Assembly (NCBI GenBank): GCA_035575835.1
Contig: DATLXM010000078.1
Location: forward strand, 1-9,183
Source: Gaiellasilicea sp035575835
GTDB taxonomy: Bacteria; Actinomycetota; Thermoleophilia; Gaiellales; Gaiellaceae
Direction: 5' to 3'
DNA length: 9,183 nucleotides
Positions 1 to 7,223 of the stretch are shown piece after piece. The notes below the pieces were generated by a model. It did no database searches, had not been told where the DNA came from, and worked only from the letters and a program-made list of their open reading frames with translations. Every line of letters begins with the position of its first letter. The first letter of the stretch is position 1. The position numbers and the translations under genes were made by a program.

Positions 1-1146
1 CGACTGGATCTTGATCAGGCTTCCGTCCTGCTGGATCGCGAAGACCTCGATCGTGCCGGGCGTCAGGCTGCGGATGTAGAGGTACTTGCTGTCGTTACTC
101 ATCGCCTCGTCGAAGGCCATCGGGCCGACGTTGCCGGCGACTGCCTCGAGCAGGGCGATGTTGCCGTCGTTGTCGAGCGTGTAGCTCGAGACGTCGCCGC
201 TGACCGCGTTCGAGACGTAGAAGTACTTCTCGTCGTTCGTGATCGCGACCCAGCAGGCGTCGTTGCGGCCGTTCAGCACGGACGGGCTGATCGGCACGAG
301 CACACCGCTCTCGGGCACGTCGTAGGTGGAGACGGCGCCGCCCATCGAGTTGTAGTTCTCGGACGTGATCAGCTGGTTCTGACGGGTGAAGGCGAACCCG
401 AACGGGTCGACGCCGGTGGTGTTGTTCACGATCGGCGCCGACGGGATTCCCTCGCGACTGACCGTGTAGGTGATCAGCAGGTCGGCCAGCTTCTCCGAGA
501 CGACGAGGACGTCGCCGCGGGGATTGAACGAGATCATTGTGCAGCCCGACTCGGGGCCGCCCGGAACCTCGCGGGTCGAGCCGGGGATCGGGGTCAGCTC
601 GCCGCTTGCGTCGACCGTGAAGCCGGTGATCGTCGGGTTGCTGCCCTGACAGGACTGATTGCCGGCGTTGAGGACGAAGAGCCGGTGCTTGCTATAGGCA
701 ACGCTGATCGGGTGGTCGAGGCCGGACTCGACGTCCGCGAGCACCGGGTCGCCGCTCTTGAGCCGGAAGGACGAGACGCTGTTCGAGCCGGTGTTGACGG
801 TGAACAGGAACTGGGCGCTGCCGCCGACGACCTGCTGCGACGACTCGAAGTTGCCACCCGCGAGGACGAGGCTGTTCGCGGACTGGTCGATCGCTCCGCT
901 CCCGGTCCCGCCGGTCGCGACCGAGCGCGGCGGCGCGAGCGTGCCATCCGAGTGCCGGTCGTAGACGAGGATCCGGTTACCGGCCCGCTCGTTCGTCATC
1001 GCGTAGACGGCACCCGGCGCGTTCGCCGACGCGCCGTTCGAGGCGGCGCTGCCACCCGGTGTGGCGAGCAGCGCGGTTGCGATCGCCGCGGCAACGGCGA
1101 GCGTGGCGAGCAGCACGAGCCGCCGCAGGTTCGTTTGGAGCTTCAT
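1..1146 (-). CDS. Secreted beta-propeller (lactonase/YVTN-like) protein, C-terminus cut by window edge
   Basis: Reverse-strand frame open from ATG at 1146 to the left edge, giving 382 codons without a stop; the end lies outside the window. Residues 1-35 look like a Sec signal peptide: basic start (MKLQTNLRR), a long Ala/Leu/Val core, then a small-residue stretch (GGSAAS) suited to cleavage. The mature part repeats blade-like units of about 40-50 residues, with lines such as RILVYDRHSDGTLAPP, ITGFTVDASGELTPIPG, VSSYTLDNDGN and IEVFAIQQDGSL. This alternation of a short strand, 'DG.L' turn and 'P' is typical of the lactonase family (PF10282) and YVTN propellers. Family members of this size are usually seven-bladed. 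Many 6-phosphogluconolactonase-like members are enzymes, but secreted actinobacterial ones mostly have no assigned activity, so no reaction is claimed. Several cysteines (NQSCQGS, ESGCTM, NDACWV) could form disulfides outside the cell. It is divergent from the epimerase gene, with a good ribosome binding site. Confidence 0.88.
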   Translation of the reverse strand, partial: MKLQTNLRRLVLLATLAVAAAIATALLATPGGSAASNGASANAPGAVYAMTNERAGNRILVYDRHSDGTLAPPRSVATGGTGSGAIDQSANSLVLAGGNFESSQQVVGGSAQFLFTVNTGSNSVSSFRLKSGDPVLADVESGLDHPISVAYSKHRLFVLNAGNQSCQGSNPTITGFTVDASGELTPIPGSTREVPGGPESGCTMISFNPRGDVLVVSEKLADLLITYTVSREGIPSAPIVNNTTGVDPFGFAFTRQNQLITSENYNSMGGAVSTYDVPESGVLVPISPSVLNGRNDACWVAITNDEKYFYVSNAVSGDVSSYTLDNDGNIALLEAVAGNVGPMAFDEAMSNDSKYLYIRSLTPGTIEVFAIQQDGSLIKIQS

Positions 1147-1268
1147 TCGTGTTCCCCCTTTACATCGTCGGCGCGCGCCACCAGTGGCACCCGCCCTTGT
1201 GGTTAAGAGGAAGGTGCTCGGTCGATATGAGCTTCGCGCTCGCGGCGTGTGAAGATCCACTCATACGA
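1147..1268. promoter_or_regulatory. Divergent intergenic region between propeller and epimerase genes
   Basis: These 122 bases separate two divergent genes, so promoters for both should lie here. I see no convincing -35/-10 pair for either direction. A short inverted repeat, GCCAC-CA-GTGGC, lies at 1177-1188 and could be an operator, but 5-bp arms are common by chance at this GC content. On the plus strand GAGGAAGG at 1207-1214 resembles a Shine-Dalgarno sequence 12 bases before an in-frame ATG at 1227, an alternative start for the epimerase. Confidence 0.45.
1154..1161 (-). promoter_or_regulatory. Ribosome binding site of the beta-propeller gene
   Basis: On the reverse strand AAAGGGGG lies 7 bases before the ATG at 1146. 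It is purine-rich with ideal spacing, and it fixes that start. It is one of only two clear Shine-Dalgarno sequences in the window, which fits a first gene of a transcript rather than a coupled one. Confidence 0.7.
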
Positions 1269-2300
1269 ATGGGCACGGTTCTCGTCACCGGCGGCTGCGG
1301 CTTCGTCGGCTCGCACGTCGTCGACGAGCTCATCGCGCGAGGCACAAGCGTGCGCGTTCTCGATCTCCTCCACCCGTTGGCGCACGACGGCGAGCCCGGC
1401 TACCTCAATGCGGGGGCGGAATACGTCTTCGGCGACGTCCGGGACGCGGAGGTCGTCGCGCGTTGCCTCGACGGCGTTGACGCGGTCAGCCACCAGGCGG
1501 CGATGGTCGGTCTCGGAGCCGACTTCGACGACGTTGCGGACTACGTCAGCCATAACGACTTCGGGACGGCGACCTTGCTGCGTGAGTTGGCGCGGCGCTC
1601 TGTGCCGCTCGTCCTCGCGAGCAGCATGGTCGTCTACGGCGAGGGGCGCTATCGCTGTCTCGAGCACGGTCTCGTTCGCCCGGGCCCGCGCACCCCCGAA
1701 CGGCTGGCTGCAGGCGAGTTCGACCCGCCCTGTCCGACGTGTGGCCGCGCACTCGTCCCCGAGTCGATCCCCGAGGACGCCCCGCTCGACCCGCGGAACG
1801 TCTACGCGGCCACGAAGGCGCAGCAGGAGGCGCTCTGCGCGGCGTTCGCCCGCGAGACGGGCGCGGCCGTGACGGCGCTCCGCTACCACAACGTCTACGG
1901 ACCTCGGATGCCGCGCGACACGCCGTACGCGGGCGTCGCCAGCATCTTCCGGAGCGCGCTCGAGGCCGGCCGGCGGGTGCGCGTCTTCGAGGACGGGCAG
2001 CAGCTGCGCGACTTCGTCCACGTCCGCGATGTCGCTGCCGCGAACGTGCTCGCGCTCGACTCGGGCGGGGCCGGCACCTTCAACGTGGCGAGCGGCGAGC
2101 CTCACACGGTCGGCGAGCTGGCGGCGGAGCTCGCGGCGGCTTTCGGAGGCATCGAGCCCGAGACGACCGGTAAGTATCGCCTCGGCGACGTCCGCCACGT
2201 CTTCGCCTCGACCGGGCGGGCGGCCGCCGAGCTCGGCTTCCGCGCGCAGGTCTCGTTCGCCGAGGGAATGCGCGAGTTCGCGACCGCGGAACTGCGCTAG
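1269..2300 (+). CDS. NAD-dependent nucleotide-sugar epimerase/dehydratase with Cys/His insert
   Basis: A 343-residue extended short-chain dehydrogenase/reductase (WcaG/GalE type), full length for the family. The Rossmann start TGGCGFVG is at residues 7-14, acidic D32 ends the second strand, D56 sits in GDVRD, and the catalytic set is S118/S119 with Y179-x3-K183 (YAATK). RDFVHVRDV (247-255) is the usual C-terminal sugar-binding signature. The family interconverts NDP-sugars in the cytoplasm. Between strand and catalytic Tyr there is an insert with C130-x2-H133 and C155-x2-C158, a zinc-ribbon-like arrangement. I recall this insert in dTDP-L-rhamnose 4-epimerase-type proteins, so a 6-deoxysugar substrate is plausible but unproven. 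The start was chosen because the Rossmann strand begins immediately after it; no strong Shine-Dalgarno precedes it. ATG at 1227 (14 residues longer) is the alternative. The gene is monocistronic here and convergent with the neighbouring operon. Confidence 0.9.
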   Translation: MGTVLVTGGCGFVGSHVVDELIARGTSVRVLDLLHPLAHDGEPGYLNAGAEYVFGDVRDAEVVARCLDGVDAVSHQAAMVGLGADFDDVADYVSHNDFGTATLLRELARRSVPLVLASSMVVYGEGRYRCLEHGLVRPGPRTPERLAAGEFDPPCPTCGRALVPESIPEDAPLDPRNVYAATKAQQEALCAAFARETGAAVTALRYHNVYGPRMPRDTPYAGVASIFRSALEAGRRVRVFEDGQQLRDFVHVRDVAAANVLALDSGGAGTFNVASGEPHTVGELAAELAAAFGGIEPETTGKYRLGDVRHVFASTGRAAAELGFRAQVSFAEGMREFATAELR

Positions 2301-3868
2301 CAGGACGGCCCACCGCCGCGGAGGTCCGCGACCAGCGTGAACGCCCCGCGGCCGCTCGAAAGCAGGCGGGTCAGTCCGTCGCGGGTCCGCTCGAGGCAGG
2401 CTGCCGATCCGTCCACGCGCCAGTAGGGCGTGAAGCGGACGCGGAGCAGATAGTCGCCGGCGGCTCCCGTCCAGCCGCGGATTCGCTCGTGCTCGAAGGC
2501 GGTCAGTCGCGCGGGCGCGGGGCCCGTGAGAATCGGCGTCGCTCGCGGAAGCTCCCAGATCGTTCCGCTCGCGGTGGAGGCGACGCGCACGAGCCCCGAA
2601 CGACCGGATCTGAGCAGCTGTGCCTCGGGAGCGGCGCCGAGCGCGTCGAGCCGCGTCGCCGGGAGCAGCACGAAGCGAACCCCGTTTCGGCGCAGCCAGC
2701 CGCGATAGCTCCTGCCGGCGAGCTCGGATTCGTAGAGCGCCGCGTTGCGCCCGACGTCCAGCTGGCGATACCAGCCGCGCGCCAGCGGGATCCCCGCTCG
2801 TGGAAACCAGTAGGCCTCCCAGTGGTCGTAGGTGGGCACGATCTCGAGGCGGTACTCCGGCGACGAGCGCGCCTGGACGAGCTCGATCGCCGGACGCCAG
2901 AATGCCTCCTCCGCGTCGCGCACCCCACCGCGATTCGGCAGCACCGAGAGGTAAGGCGCCAGCGTGTAGACGAGGCCGAGCGCGAGGCCGGCGCTCGCGA
3001 GCAGGCGCGGGCGAAACCCGGTCAGGAGCACCGTGAGAAGCCCGAGCGGGAAGACGAAGAAGCGCAGCCTCGTGAGGTTGCTGCCGAGCGGGGTCGGGAG
3101 GAAGAAGGCCGCGAGGCAGACCACGCCCCAGAGGAGGAAGAACGCGAGCAGGGCGCGGCCGTTCCGCGCGCGCAGCGCGATCGCGACCCCGAGCGCACTC
3201 GTCGTCAGCACACCGAGGAGCGGCCAGACGTGGAACGGATAGGCGGCGTCGGCCGGAAAGAGCGCCAGCGCGAGCAGCTGGGTTCCTCCGATCGCGACCA
3301 GGGCAATGGCGACGGAACGGGAGCCCAGCTTGCGCCGGGAGCAGACGATCGCGAGCAACGCGAGGCAGAGGAAGACGAACGCGAGCGGGCTGAAGCCGAG
3401 GGTGAGCGCGGCCAGGACGAGGGCGAGGCGGGGACGTCCAGCCTGGAACGCGCGCAGGCTGGCGAGGAGGCAGGCGAGCCCGAGCGCATAGCTGTAGGTC
3501 CCGGTGAGCAGAGGCCCACCCGCGAGGATTCCGTAGGCCCGCGCGGGCCAGCGGCCGATCTCGCCCCACTCGTTCAGGAGCAGCGAGGCGAAGAGCGCGG
3601 CGGACACGACCACGGCCCCGACGACGAGCGGCACGTTCCCGACGAGCGCGGCCGGGAGGTAGTAGAGGAAGCTGTAGGAAGCGAGCGGGTACTGCCCCGC
3701 GTACCAGAGGTTGTCCCAGAGATGGATCCCCTCCCGGACGAGCTCGGTCCGGTAGAGGTGGGCGGGCGCGTCGATCGCAGGCGGCCCGAGCGCGACGACG
3801 AACGCGGCCGAGAGCGCGGCGAGGAGCGCCGCCGCGAGTGCCTCGCCCGAGAAGCGCTCAACCCTCAT
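2297..3868 (-). CDS. Polytopic membrane protein with exported C-terminal domain, GT-C-like, function unknown
   Basis: 523 residues. About nine to ten hydrophobic helices fill residues 10-310 (for example 10-28, 71-98, 112-140, 147-175, 185-203, 215-232, 238-257, 270-284, 288-310). After the first helix comes DAPAHLYR (33-40), then a WDNLWYAGQYPL segment (51-62); an acidic residue in the first outer loop followed by aromatic-rich sequence is usual in GT-C glycosyltransferases and in related YfhO-like proteins. Residues 320-523 are soluble and probably extracytoplasmic, with YDHWEAYWFPRAGIPLARGW (347-366) and FTPYWRVDG (479-487). C491 and the terminal C523 could pair. I do not recognise an exact family; transfer of a sugar from a polyprenyl carrier is the leading guess. 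The ATG overlaps the end of the GT87-like gene by 11 bases, with a weak GAGAG 6 bases upstream. Its stop shares CTAG with the convergent epimerase. Confidence 0.85.
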   Translation of the reverse strand: MRVERFSGEALAAALLAALSAAFVVALGPPAIDAPAHLYRTELVREGIHLWDNLWYAGQYPLASYSFLYYLPAALVGNVPLVVGAVVVSAALFASLLLNEWGEIGRWPARAYGILAGGPLLTGTYSYALGLACLLASLRAFQAGRPRLALVLAALTLGFSPLAFVFLCLALLAIVCSRRKLGSRSVAIALVAIGGTQLLALALFPADAAYPFHVWPLLGVLTTSALGVAIALRARNGRALLAFFLLWGVVCLAAFFLPTPLGSNLTRLRFFVFPLGLLTVLLTGFRPRLLASAGLALGLVYTLAPYLSVLPNRGGVRDAEEAFWRPAIELVQARSSPEYRLEIVPTYDHWEAYWFPRAGIPLARGWYRQLDVGRNAALYESELAGRSYRGWLRRNGVRFVLLPATRLDALGAAPEAQLLRSGRSGLVRVASTASGTIWELPRATPILTGPAPARLTAFEHERIRGWTGAAGDYLLRVRFTPYWRVDGSAACLERTRDGLTRLLSSGRGAFTLVADLRGGGPSC

Positions 3869-5165
3869 AGGCGACTCTCGGCAGCCGCGCCCGCACCTTC
3901 GAGAGCCCGGCGGCGGCGAGGGCCAGCGTCGTGCCGCCCCAGACGACGTGGAGCGGCCAGCCAGGATTGCCGGGCGCCTTCTGCTGGACGTAGAGGAGGA
4001 AGGCCGCCGCAGCGAGGAAGCTCCCGACTGCGAGGACCCGGGGTCCTGCGAGCGGGAGGAGTGCGAGCGGGAGGAGCGCGTACCAGGGGTAGGCGGGAGT
4101 GGCGAGGGCGAGACCCGCGAGGAGAAGGAGCGCGATGCTCTCCGGCTCCCGGCCGACTCGCCGCCAGACCGCGAGCGCGAGCGCGGCGAGGATCCCGGCG
4201 GCGGCGAGCTCGTAGGCGAGCACGGCAGCAGGGCTCTCGGCTCCGAGCACGCGGAGGAGGTAGAAGCGCGCGCCGGACTCGAAGCCCTCCTCAGAGAGGT
4301 AGCCCGGCAGGTAGCCGAGGACGCGGGTTCCCACCGAGAGGAACGGGAGATACGCGAGCACGGCGGTCACGGCAAGCGCGCCGACGAGTCGCGCCCGCCC
4401 ACGTGCGAGCAGCGGGATCAGCGCGACGAGGGCGTAGAACTTGACGAGCGACGCGCCTGCGAGCGCGACCCCTGCCGCGAGCGGCCGGCCGCGAACGACG
4501 AGGAGGAGCGAGCCGAGGAGCAGAGCGACGGCGACGACGTCGATGTGCCCGCTGTGCCCGACCTCCACGATCGCGAGCGGATGCCAGGCGTAGAGGAGCG
4601 CGTGCTCGGGTGGCCGGCCGAAGCGGACGAGGAGGAGGCCCAGGAGCATGATCGCGACCGCGTCCACGAGGACGAGCGCGACCTTCGTCCAGCGGATGCT
4701 GTCCGGATGGATCGCGTAGGCGGCCCGGAAGAACCCCTGCGCCGCGGGCGGGTAGATCGTCGGCGCAAACTTCCTGTTCACGCGCTCGTAGATCGCGTCG
4801 TCGCGCAGGTGGGCGAGCGCCGGGCTCTCGGGCGGGGAGCGATACGGGTTGATCCCCGCCGCCTGGACGCGTCCGTCCCAGACGTAGCGATAGGCGTCGT
4901 CGGAGAGCGTCGGCGGATGGACGGCGAGGGCGAGTCGGGCGACTACCGCGACGAGCAGGACGAGCGCGAACGCCCAGCGGCCGAGCGGGTGGCCCCGCAG
5001 GACGACTGCCGCCGCGAGGCCGTACACCGCAAGTGCGGCGACGATCGTCGCGACCAGAGTTGCGGGTCGAGCGAACGGGTCGGGTCGGTCGAGCACGAGG
5101 CCGAGAACGACCGCAACGCCGACGACCGCGCCTCCGAGCAGCCGGAGCGCCGCACGCGCGCTCAC
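3858..5165 (-). CDS. GT87-like integral membrane glycosyltransferase (GT-C fold)
   Basis: 435 residues from a GTG start, with roughly ten to twelve membrane helices. After two N-terminal helices comes the outer-loop signature SDDAYRYVWDGRVQAAGINP (88-107), whose paired aspartates match the catalytic acidic loop of GT-C enzymes. IYPP (137-140) and, further on, YAWHPLAIVE with a following GHSGHIDVVA are familiar from GT87/DUF2029 mannosyltransferase-like proteins. Such enzymes use polyprenyl-phosphate sugars as donors and act on the outer face of the membrane; the sugar and acceptor here are unknown. The frame stays open upstream to 5303, but GTG at 5165 overlaps the preceding stop as GTGA and is followed by the first hydrophobic segment. 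GGAG at 5168-5171 is only 2 bases from the GTG, too close to act as a normal Shine-Dalgarno, so initiation probably depends on ribosomes ending the upstream gene. Confidence 0.87.
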   Translation of the reverse strand: MSARAALRLLGGAVVGVAVVLGLVLDRPDPFARPATLVATIVAALAVYGLAAAVVLRGHPLGRWAFALVLLVAVVARLALAVHPPTLSDDAYRYVWDGRVQAAGINPYRSPPESPALAHLRDDAIYERVNRKFAPTIYPPAAQGFFRAAYAIHPDSIRWTKVALVLVDAVAIMLLGLLLVRFGRPPEHALLYAWHPLAIVEVGHSGHIDVVAVALLLGSLLLVVRGRPLAAGVALAGASLVKFYALVALIPLLARGRARLVGALAVTAVLAYLPFLSVGTRVLGYLPGYLSEEGFESGARFYLLRVLGAESPAAVLAYELAAAGILAALALAVWRRVGREPESIALLLLAGLALATPAYPWYALLPLALLPLAGPRVLAVGSFLAAAAFLLYVQQKAPGNPGWPLHVVWGGTTLALAAAGLSKVRARLPRVAYEG

Positions 5166-6157
5166 GTCTCCACGCGTACGGACACGCGATGCAACCCGGT
5201 CGCGCCGTCCGGGACCGAGCTCTCCTTCTTCGTGGACTGCGGCTCGCCTTGCCCGTCGGTCGCACGCACGACGAGCTCGCCGTCCCCGGCCGCGGGGCTC
5301 CACATCAGGCTCCAGTGGGCCCAGGTCAGTTTCGAAGGGTGGTAGTCGATCCTCGCGTCGCGCCAGCTGTCGCCGCCGTCCGTGGAAACCTCGACCTTGG
5401 AGATCCCACGGTCGCCCGCGAATGCGACGCCTCGGATCTCGGTCAGGCCCCGCACGCGACCATTCTTCGCGGGCACGTCGATTCGCGACATCGTGTGTGC
5501 TCGTTCGGCCTTCCAGCCCTGCTTCTCGTAGTAGCCCTCACGATCGTCGTCGATCACCTCTATTCGATCGATCCACTTGACGCTGAGCTCGCCGTAGGCG
5601 CCGGGGACGATCAGCCGCGCCGGGTAGCCGTGGCGATCGGGAAGCGGCTCGCCGTTCATCTCGAACGCGAGCATGGTCGTGGGGTCGAGCGCCTTCTCGA
5701 GGCTGGTGCTGTGCGTGAAGCCGTCGGCGGCGTGGAAGAAGACGCGACGCGCCCCGCTTTCCGGACGAGCCTCGCCGATCAGCTCGCGCAACGGAATCCC
5801 ACGCCAGACCGCGTTCGAGATCAGGCCTGCCCCCACCCCGTTCGAGATGCACTCGAGCGTCGTCTCCTGCTCGACGAGCTTCAGATTCGAGACCTCCCCG
5901 AAGTCGAGCGTCATCCGGTTCTCGACGAGCCCCGAGACCCGGAGCCGCCAGCGCTCGCGGTCGACGCGCGGGTCGATCAGGTTCTTCGTGACGACGTAGA
6001 ACTTGTCGTTCGGCGTGATCCGCTCGACGCCCGCGCCCTTGACCTCGAGCCCGTCGTAGCCGAAGGTCGAGCGCCGGTGCAGAACCCCGGCGAGGCCGCC
6101 GGAGCCGAGCGCGAGCGCGCCGGTCGCCGCCCCGACGACGAGGTCGCGGCGGTTCAC
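5162..6157 (-). CDS. Sulfite-oxidase-fold molybdopterin oxidoreductase, probably exported
   Basis: 331 residues from a GTG start. The N-terminus MNRRDLVVGAATGALALGSG has a twin-arginine pair followed by a hydrophobic stretch, consistent with Tat export of a folded Mo-cofactor protein, although the motif is imperfect. C103 in TTLECISNGVG is the expected molybdenum-ligating cysteine. HGYPARLIVPGAYGELSVKW (176-195) is the pterin-binding/active-site block of PF00174. Residues from about 228 on, including KVEVSTDGGDSWRDARI (254-270), form the Ig-like dimerisation domain (PF03404). The protein is complete and all key positions are present. The family oxidises sulfite or reduces S- or N-oxides; the substrate here is unknown. 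GAGG at 6166-6169 lies 8 bases before the GTG, and GTGA overlaps the stop of the small membrane protein, its likely anchor or electron partner. Confidence 0.93.
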   Translation of the reverse strand: MNRRDLVVGAATGALALGSGGLAGVLHRRSTFGYDGLEVKGAGVERITPNDKFYVVTKNLIDPRVDRERWRLRVSGLVENRMTLDFGEVSNLKLVEQETTLECISNGVGAGLISNAVWRGIPLRELIGEARPESGARRVFFHAADGFTHSTSLEKALDPTTMLAFEMNGEPLPDRHGYPARLIVPGAYGELSVKWIDRIEVIDDDREGYYEKQGWKAERAHTMSRIDVPAKNGRVRGLTEIRGVAFAGDRGISKVEVSTDGGDSWRDARIDYHPSKLTWAHWSLMWSPAAGDGELVVRATDGQGEPQSTKKESSVPDGATGLHRVSVRVET

Positions 6158-6603
6158 GCGTATCGCCTCGTCACGTGCAGCACGCCGGCGAGGAGCGCGA
6201 AGAGCACGGCCAGCGTGCCCGCGGCGAGCAGTCGCGCCGAGTCCGGTGGCAGTCCGTGGTAGTTCGAGGCGAGCGCGGGCCAGAGCACGGCGAGGGCGAG
6301 CAGCCAACCCGCGAGGGCCGCACCCGCGAGGATCGGCAGCCGATGCCGGTCGAGCCGGGCGTAGCCGCGCGCCGCCGAGAGCCCGATCCCGATCAGGATC
6401 AGGAAACTCGAGTAGAACGCGAGCTCCTTTGCCAGCACGGGTCCGCCGACGACGCCGAGCGACGGGACGAACGCGGCGACGGGGACAAAGGGCAGGAAGC
6501 GGTCGCTGATCAGCTCGACGGGCAGGGGCACGCCGAGCGCGACCCTCGCGACGAGCGAGGCGAGCAGCACCGTGAGCCCCGCGAGGACGCCGCCGAGCTT
6601 CAT
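6154..6603 (-). CDS. Small membrane protein, probable partner of the molybdopterin oxidoreductase
   Basis: 149 residues, almost entirely hydrophobic. Probable helices cover about 5-24, 38-58 (weaker), 62-80, 91-111 and 122-144. The segment PLPVELISDRFLPFVPVAAF (27-46) followed by GPVLAKELAFYSS resembles, from memory, the N-terminal membrane region that is fused to sulfite-oxidase-like Mo enzymes in some actinobacteria and Chloroflexi. Here it is a separate gene placed directly before that enzyme and joined to it by a GTGA overlap. No paired histidines typical of a haem b cytochrome are obvious (H84, H114 and H142 are scattered), so a role as anchor is at least as likely as electron transfer. 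The ATG overlaps the upstream stop as ATGA, with a G-rich stretch (GGGGTG) just before it. Confidence 0.82.
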   Translation of the reverse strand: MKLGGVLAGLTVLLASLVARVALGVPLPVELISDRFLPFVPVAAFVPSLGVVGGPVLAKELAFYSSFLILIGIGLSAARGYARLDRHRLPILAGAALAGWLLALAVLWPALASNYHGLPPDSARLLAAGTLAVLFALLAGVLHVTRRYA

Positions 6604-7223
6604 CCCGGCACCCCGGTCCGGAGGGTCGCGAGCACCGCGCGGGTAGCCGGCATCTCGGCGTCGTCGGCCTCGAGGAGCGCGAGATCGGAGCGCTCGTCGA
6701 CGTCGTAGGTCGGCTCGAGCAAGGCGAGCCGCAGCCCGAGCGCGCGCGCTGCCCGAACAATCTCCTCCAGCACGAACGGCGTGCTCATGGAGACACCGTC
6801 GAGCACGTCGTGCCAGCCCCGCATCCCGATCAGGTAGTAGCCGCCGTCTGTCACGGGGCCCAGCACGAGGTCATTCCGGTCGAGCAGGTCGAACGCCTCG
6901 AGGACGATCTCCTTGGAGAGCTGCGGCGAGTCCGAGGCGATCAGCACGACACACTCCTCCCCCCGCTCGGCGGCTGTGCGGAAGAAGAGCTGCTGCCGCT
7001 CGGTCCAGTCGCCGGGCGGTTGCGCGGACGCTCGCGTCCCCGGATAGGCCGCGTGCCAAGCCGGGAGCGGATCGACGTACCAGGACGCGCTCGGAAAGCG
7101 CTCTGCGAGATCAGCCAGGAACGCCCGGTAGAGAAGGAGCGCGGAATCGTCGCCGATCTCCTGCGCGAGCCGCGTCTTCACGTGGCCGGGGAGCGGTGCC
7201 TTGGCCGCGATCGTGAGGTTCAT
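6600..7223 (-). CDS. DUF2064 / TIGR04282-type glycosyltransferase-like protein
   Basis: 207 residues, normal length. It carries the family landmarks of the nucleotide-diphospho-sugar transferase fold: AKAPLPGHVKTRLA at 7-20 (nucleotide-binding loop with G13, K16, R18), IASDSPQLS at 95-103, and GPVTDGGYYLIGM at 122-134. The family (DUF2064, also annotated as TIGR04282 glycosyltransferase) resembles guanylyl- and nucleotidyltransferases such as CofC/MobA more than processive transferases, so NDP-sugar synthesis or an unusual sugar transfer are both possible. The TIGR04282 label 'arsenosugar biosynthesis' should not be transferred here, since no arsenic gene is nearby. It is cytoplasmic, with no hydrophobic segment. 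The ATG at 7223 has a strong Shine-Dalgarno and overlaps the GT2 stop as ATGA, which supports this start although the frame is open further upstream. Confidence 0.92.
   Translation of the reverse strand: MNLTIAAKAPLPGHVKTRLAQEIGDDSALLLYRAFLADLAERFPSASWYVDPLPAWHAAYPGTRASAQPPGDWTERQQLFFRTAAERGEECVVLIASDSPQLSKEIVLEAFDLLDRNDLVLGPVTDGGYYLIGMRGWHDVLDGVSMSTPFVLEEIVRAARALGLRLALLEPTYDVDERSDLALLEADDAEMPATRAVLATLRTGVPG

Noticed and set aside
1059..1268. Upstream extension of the epimerase by 70 residues
   Set aside because: It would overlap the propeller gene's start and signal peptide, and its sequence is Arg/Ala-rich without SDR character. The Rossmann strand starts right at 1269.
1203..3569. Reverse-strand open frame of 788 codons across the epimerase and the large membrane protein
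   Set aside because: The product is Arg/Ala/Pro low-complexity and spans two convergent real genes in another frame; stops are simply rare at this GC content.
2489..4444. Long plus-strand open frame (651 codons) opposite the two membrane-protein genes
   Set aside because: Its product is extremely rich in Arg, Glu and Gly with no domain, and it runs across two well-supported reverse-strand genes. It is a GC-driven antisense shadow.
3000..5150. Repeated GAGGA/GCGAG-type short motifs, considered as a repeat array
   Set aside because: They follow from Leu/Ala/Val-rich membrane helices written in high-GC codons on the opposite strand; there is no fixed period.
3948..6262. Plus-strand frames at 3948-5345 and 5033-6262
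   Set aside because: Charged, repetitive translations (Arg/Glu/Asp) opposite the GT87-like and Mo-oxidoreductase genes, without domain features.
6154..6603. Haem b cytochrome partner (YedZ/MsrQ type) for the Mo enzyme
   Set aside because: Length and helix pattern differ from MsrQ, and histidines are not placed in pairs inside helices.
6600..7223. Arsenosugar biosynthesis, as suggested by the TIGR04282 family name
   Set aside because: No arsenic methyltransferase, radical SAM ArsS-like protein or ars gene is visible. The name reflects neighbours in other organisms.
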